From assembly GCF_002135295.1 (NCBI RefSeq), contig NZ_NEGG01000017.1:1-64000 (forward strand): a DNA stretch of 64,000 nt. The letters are read 5' to 3'. Of the stretch, positions 61,717-64,000 are shown one piece after another. Within the stretch, counting starts at the first letter, position 1. The number at the start of each line of letters is the position of its first letter. The stretch is from Acinetobacter sp. ANC 5054. Its GTDB lineage: Bacteria > Pseudomonadota > Gammaproteobacteria > Pseudomonadales > Moraxellaceae. A model generated the notes under the pieces. It searched no databases and was not told where the DNA came from. It worked only from the letters and a program-made list of their open reading frames with translations. A program made the position numbers and the translations under genes.

Positions 61717-62066
61717 TTGTAATCTGGCATTTCGGTATGCGGTGTTGCGATACATTTTTCAGTAAACTCAGCACGAATTTTTTCACGTGCTTTTTCAACA
61801 TCTGCATTAATTTCAGCTTGCGGCAAAGCATAAACTTCATCAATGATGTTCAGAATAAATCCTTTGGTGGTTTCATCCTCAATCTTGCTGGCATGCTCAA
61901 CTGCTTTGTCTTTTTCAATTGCATTTTGACGATCTAACATAATCGTACGTGCAGCATTCCCTACACTTTTACAGTAACCATGCCATTGCTGTTCTGGAGT
62001 TAAAGGGGCTTTTTCAGCACAGCCAACCAAAGCTGCAATCACAGATAAAGCAAATAACTTTTTCAT
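61707..62066 (-). CDS. small hypothetical lipoprotein
   Basis: 119 residues. Lipoprotein signal with LVGC at Cys16, then a helical polar domain with two more cysteines. No family is recognised. AGGAG lies 9 bases before the ATG. Its stop codon sits in the loop of its own terminator. It is followed on the same strand by the 89-residue gene. Confidence 0.78.
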   Translation of the reverse strand: MKKLFALSVIAALVGCAEKAPLTPEQQWHGYCKSVGNAARTIMLDRQNAIEKDKAVEHASKIEDETTKGFILNIIDEVYALPQAEINADVEKAREKIRAEFTEKCIATPHTEMPDYKPF

Positions 62067-62141
62067 GAATATCTCCTATCAGGACGCAATATAAAAGATC
62101 GTAATGGATTTGTCATTTAAATTAGTAGCAGCCGAACAAAC

Positions 62142-62167
62142 AAAAAAAGCCCATTCGGGCCTTTTTT
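62142..62167 (-). terminator. terminator of the DUF333 gene
   Basis: GCCC / GGGC stem with AAAAAAA and TTTTTT on the two sides, so it can serve both strands; 13 bases after the stop at 62180. Confidence 0.75.
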
Positions 62168-62179
62168 ATGAGTTTTGAA

Positions 62180-62617
62180 TTAACCACAAGCTGCTTGAAT
62201 AATCTTCTGATTGATTGGATTTACAGTGACGGTTACGCGCTCTACACGATAATCCATTGTCACTGGTTGCCCAGGTTTTACTAAACGGACAATTTGAGCT
62301 TGGCTAATTGCTTTGATCTGATCTTCTGTCAATTTTGCTTGGCCAATCAGCGTTTTGGCCTTTTCGGCTACACATTGGGTCTGGCTACTACGGAATAATG
62401 CCCATTCTTCAACCACTTGCCCGTTTGGCAGATGGCAATACCCCACCTGACCATTTGCTTCATCACGAATCTCAAGTTTACCTTTTTGCTCTACACAATA
62501 TTGGCTGGCTGGATTTGCCATACCAATTTTTTCTAGTGTATTTTCAGTTTGCTGTGTTGTACTACAACCCTCCATAAATGCTGTCAGTGCAGCTAAAATC
62601 CATATATTTTTCATCAT
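62180..62617 (-). CDS. DUF333 family exported protein
   Basis: 145 residues. The signal-like N-terminus MMKNIWILAALTAFMEGCS has a poor lipobox (MEG before Cys18). Residues about 33-65 match DUF333 (ASQYCVEQKGKLEIRDEANGQVGYCHLPNGQVVEEWALFR). The C-terminal half is novel, with another cysteine near the end. Function unknown. The start is ATG at 62617 (62614 also possible); a longer frame to 62695 would spoil the signal sequence. Confidence 0.82.
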   Translation of the reverse strand: MMKNIWILAALTAFMEGCSTTQQTENTLEKIGMANPASQYCVEQKGKLEIRDEANGQVGYCHLPNGQVVEEWALFRSSQTQCVAEKAKTLIGQAKLTEDQIKAISQAQIVRLVKPGQPVTMDYRVERVTVTVNPINQKIIQAACG

Positions 62618-62836
62618 GTCTATTTCTGAATATAAAAAATTTAAGTTATCAAGTTTGTGGCAAATAAACGAGTTGTTTATTGCAATTTTTAGCAATCATT
62701 CCGCTTTCTGCGATTGGGCAGCAATATACCCTTTGTTCAAAATACAACACGCTATTTTCTTGGAGCTGATGATAATTTTTGGAATATTTAAAACGACTCA
62801 ACTTGTCGCAGTTATGATTTTAAAGGTTTTATAAAT

Positions 62837-62866
62837 TTGAAAATTGACCTGCTCAACGCGTATGCT
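62837..62866 (+). promoter_or_regulatory. putative umuD promoter with TTGA/TCAA repeat
   Basis: TTGAAA (62837-62842), an 18-base spacer and TATGCT (62861-62866). Between them lies TTGA-N5-TCAA (62844-62856), a possible SOS-type operator. Start of umuD follows about 48 bases later. Confidence 0.4.
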
Positions 62867-62913
62867 AAAAAAATAATTTTCTTCAAACACGCCTCGTTGC
62901 GTAGGAGCAAAAT

Positions 62914-63549
62914 ATGTCAAAAAAACTGCCGATTTATTTTTCGGACGAAGCTTGGTCATCTCTACAACAGCTCATGGGAGATGACGGCAAACCCAGTCCG
63001 ACCATCAATGCTTTACTCGAACAATGTGCTGATCAAGCCTTATTCAATTCGTCATTGAACGTTCAAGCCATCCAAAAAAACTCAAATATTGAACTGCCAG
63101 TGGCCTTAGAGCGTATTCCTGCTGGCCCTGCTTTTGCCAATAAAGATGTCTTTGAAAAGGTCTTAGACCTAAATGATTTCTTGGTGATTAATCCCCTTGC
63201 TACCTTTATTGCACATGTAGACAGTGAATCTTTGCTCAATGCCGGCTTTGAAATTAATGACACTTTTTTAGTTGATCGCAGCTTAGAAGCCAAACATGGC
63301 GATATTGTGGTCGCGCTGATTGATAATCGTGAAATCACACTCAAGCGGCTCATGATTACAGCCAAAATGTCGAAAGAAGAAATTGCCGATATTTTTGGTG
63401 ATCCCAATAAAGCCTTACCTGAGGTTTGGCTAAAGGCTGAAAATCCTGCCTATGAGCATATTATTCTCTCGGATAGTGAATCCATCGTTGTGCAAGGTGT
63501 TGTGACATTTAATTTAAAGCAATTTTATAAGCGCTCATCGCACAACTAA
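62914..63549 (+). CDS. UmuD-like S24 peptidase with long N-terminus (UmuDAb-like)
   Basis: A 211-residue self-cleaving LexA/UmuD-type protein. The cleavage site is Ala70-Gly71 (PAGPAF). The catalytic dyad is Ser106 (DSESLLNAG) and Lys144 (ITLKRL), 38 apart as in UmuD/LexA. The first 60 residues (IYFSDEAWSSLQQL..PSPTINALLEQ) look like a small DNA-binding or dimerisation segment, unlike E. coli UmuD (139 residues). Acinetobacter lacks classical LexA; a long UmuD homologue acts as SOS regulator there. GGAG lies 9 bases before the ATG. umuC follows after 15 bases. Confidence 0.88.
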   Translation: MSKKLPIYFSDEAWSSLQQLMGDDGKPSPTINALLEQCADQALFNSSLNVQAIQKNSNIELPVALERIPAGPAFANKDVFEKVLDLNDFLVINPLATFIAHVDSESLLNAGFEINDTFLVDRSLEAKHGDIVVALIDNREITLKRLMITAKMSKEEIADIFGDPNKALPEVWLKAENPAYEHIILSDSESIVVQGVVTFNLKQFYKRSSHN

Positions 63550-63564
63550 CAATCAGAATTCACT

Positions 63565-64000
63565 ATGAAAGCCGAAAATAAAGTTTTTGCGTTGGTTGAC
63601 GTCAATAACTGCTACGTCAGTTGTGAGCGTGTGTTTAACCCTGCCTTAAATAAAGTCCCTGTGGTTGTCCTATCAAACAATGACGGCTGTGTAGTTTCAC
63701 GCAGTCCAGAAGCCAAAGATTTAGGCATAAAAATGGCGGTTCCTATATTTCAAATTCAGGAATTGATACAGCAGCATCAAGTTCAGGTGCTATCCAGCAA
63801 TTATGGTCTTTATACCGAAATGTCGAACCGATTTATGAACATTTTAGGAGAATTTGTTCACCCTGAAGATCGTGAAATTTACTCTATTGATGAATGCTTT
63901 TTAGACTTAACCAGTTATCAAGATATTGTTGATTTAAGTCTGTATACCAAACAGATGAAAGACACCATTTATAAATGGTTAGGTCTCACCTGCTGTGTAG
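63565..64000 (+). CDS. umuC: Y-family DNA polymerase V subunit UmuC (cut by window end)
   Basis: About 145 residues of a longer protein; the 3' part lies beyond base 64000. The start is ATG at 63565. Active-site strings are [16 protein letters not shown] (first Asp), [15 protein letters not shown] and [10 protein letters not shown] (Asp-Glu pair), typical of UmuC. It works with processed UmuD as error-prone polymerase V. It lies 15 bases after the umuD-like gene, so they are co-transcribed. Confidence 0.93.
   Translation, partial: MKAENKVFALVDVNNCYVSCERVFNPALNKVPVVVLSNNDGCVVSRSPEAKDLGIKMAVPIFQIQELIQQHQVQVLSSNYGLYTEMSNRFMNILGEFVHPEDREIYSIDECFLDLTSYQDIVDLSLYTKQMKDTIYKWLGLTCCV

Noticed and set aside
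62616..62834. Plus-strand frame of 72 residues between the DUF333 and umuD genes, at the place where ddrR might be expected
   Set aside because: Its sequence is hydrophobic with no DdrR resemblance and it overlaps the start of the real minus-strand gene. It is likely a chance frame.

Overview
The window reads as chromosomal DNA of an Acinetobacter-type gammaproteobacterium (Moraxellaceae). The DNA is AT-rich, one LysR regulator closely resembles BenM/CatM of Acinetobacter, the UmuD homologue carries the long N-terminus typical of this genus, and the leftmost 240 bases look like the promoter and leader of an rRNA operon running off the left edge on the minus strand. I cannot name the species.

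Layout. 1-470: rRNA promoter and leader (minus). 471-4063: DUF2057 protein, two tandem nitroreductase paralogues and FtsY. 4242-7316: two M16 peptidase-family genes. 7237-10022: small membrane, Sel1, DUF2750 and CBS proteins. 10019-11230: a tryptophan synthase beta chain with no alpha-subunit gene nearby. 11362-14893: a MoxR ATPase/VWA module with small envelope proteins and YcgL. 14991-18495: RNase D, RecR, YbaB and MetZ. 18633-21422: PHA-synthase-like hydrolase, beta-hydroxyacid dehydrogenase, YARHG protein and HIT protein. 21734-26661: porin, then a compact cydP-cydA-cydB-cydX-ybgE operon. 27013-27906: Imm33-like orphan and a surface-adhesin-E-like protein. 28179-34387: the minus-strand core cluster pyrG-kdsA-eno-ftsB-ispD-rodA. 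34617-45775: lipoprotein, three LysR regulators, dkgB-MFS, YheT, SnoaL-like protein, FadH, PadR and hydrolase. 46096-56239: map, brnQ, small membrane proteins, hydrolase, Lrp regulator, mqo, Sel1 protein and gltS. 56443-58086: a small orphan and a very AT-rich PD-(D/E)XK nuclease. 58220-62617: acnB and small lipoproteins. 62914-64000: umuD-like gene and umuC, the latter cut by the window end.

Most of the window is housekeeping. The genes that work together most clearly are the cytochrome bd operon, the pyrG-rodA cluster (nucleotide, LPS, isoprenoid, division and cell-shape functions), the MoxR/VWA pair, the divergent fadH/padR-hydrolase unit with two strong palindromes between the genes, and the umuDC error-prone polymerase pair. 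The accessory-looking pieces are the nuclease at 56842-58086 and the Imm33-like gene at 27013. The most interesting non-coding signals are a hairpin that contains the start codon of a membrane-protein gene (7561-7592), a trpB terminator embedded in the convergent coding sequence (9901-9933), and palindromic operators at 36022-36044, 42033-42090 and 49037-49055. I did not find a clearly new multi-gene system; the best candidates are listed as findings.
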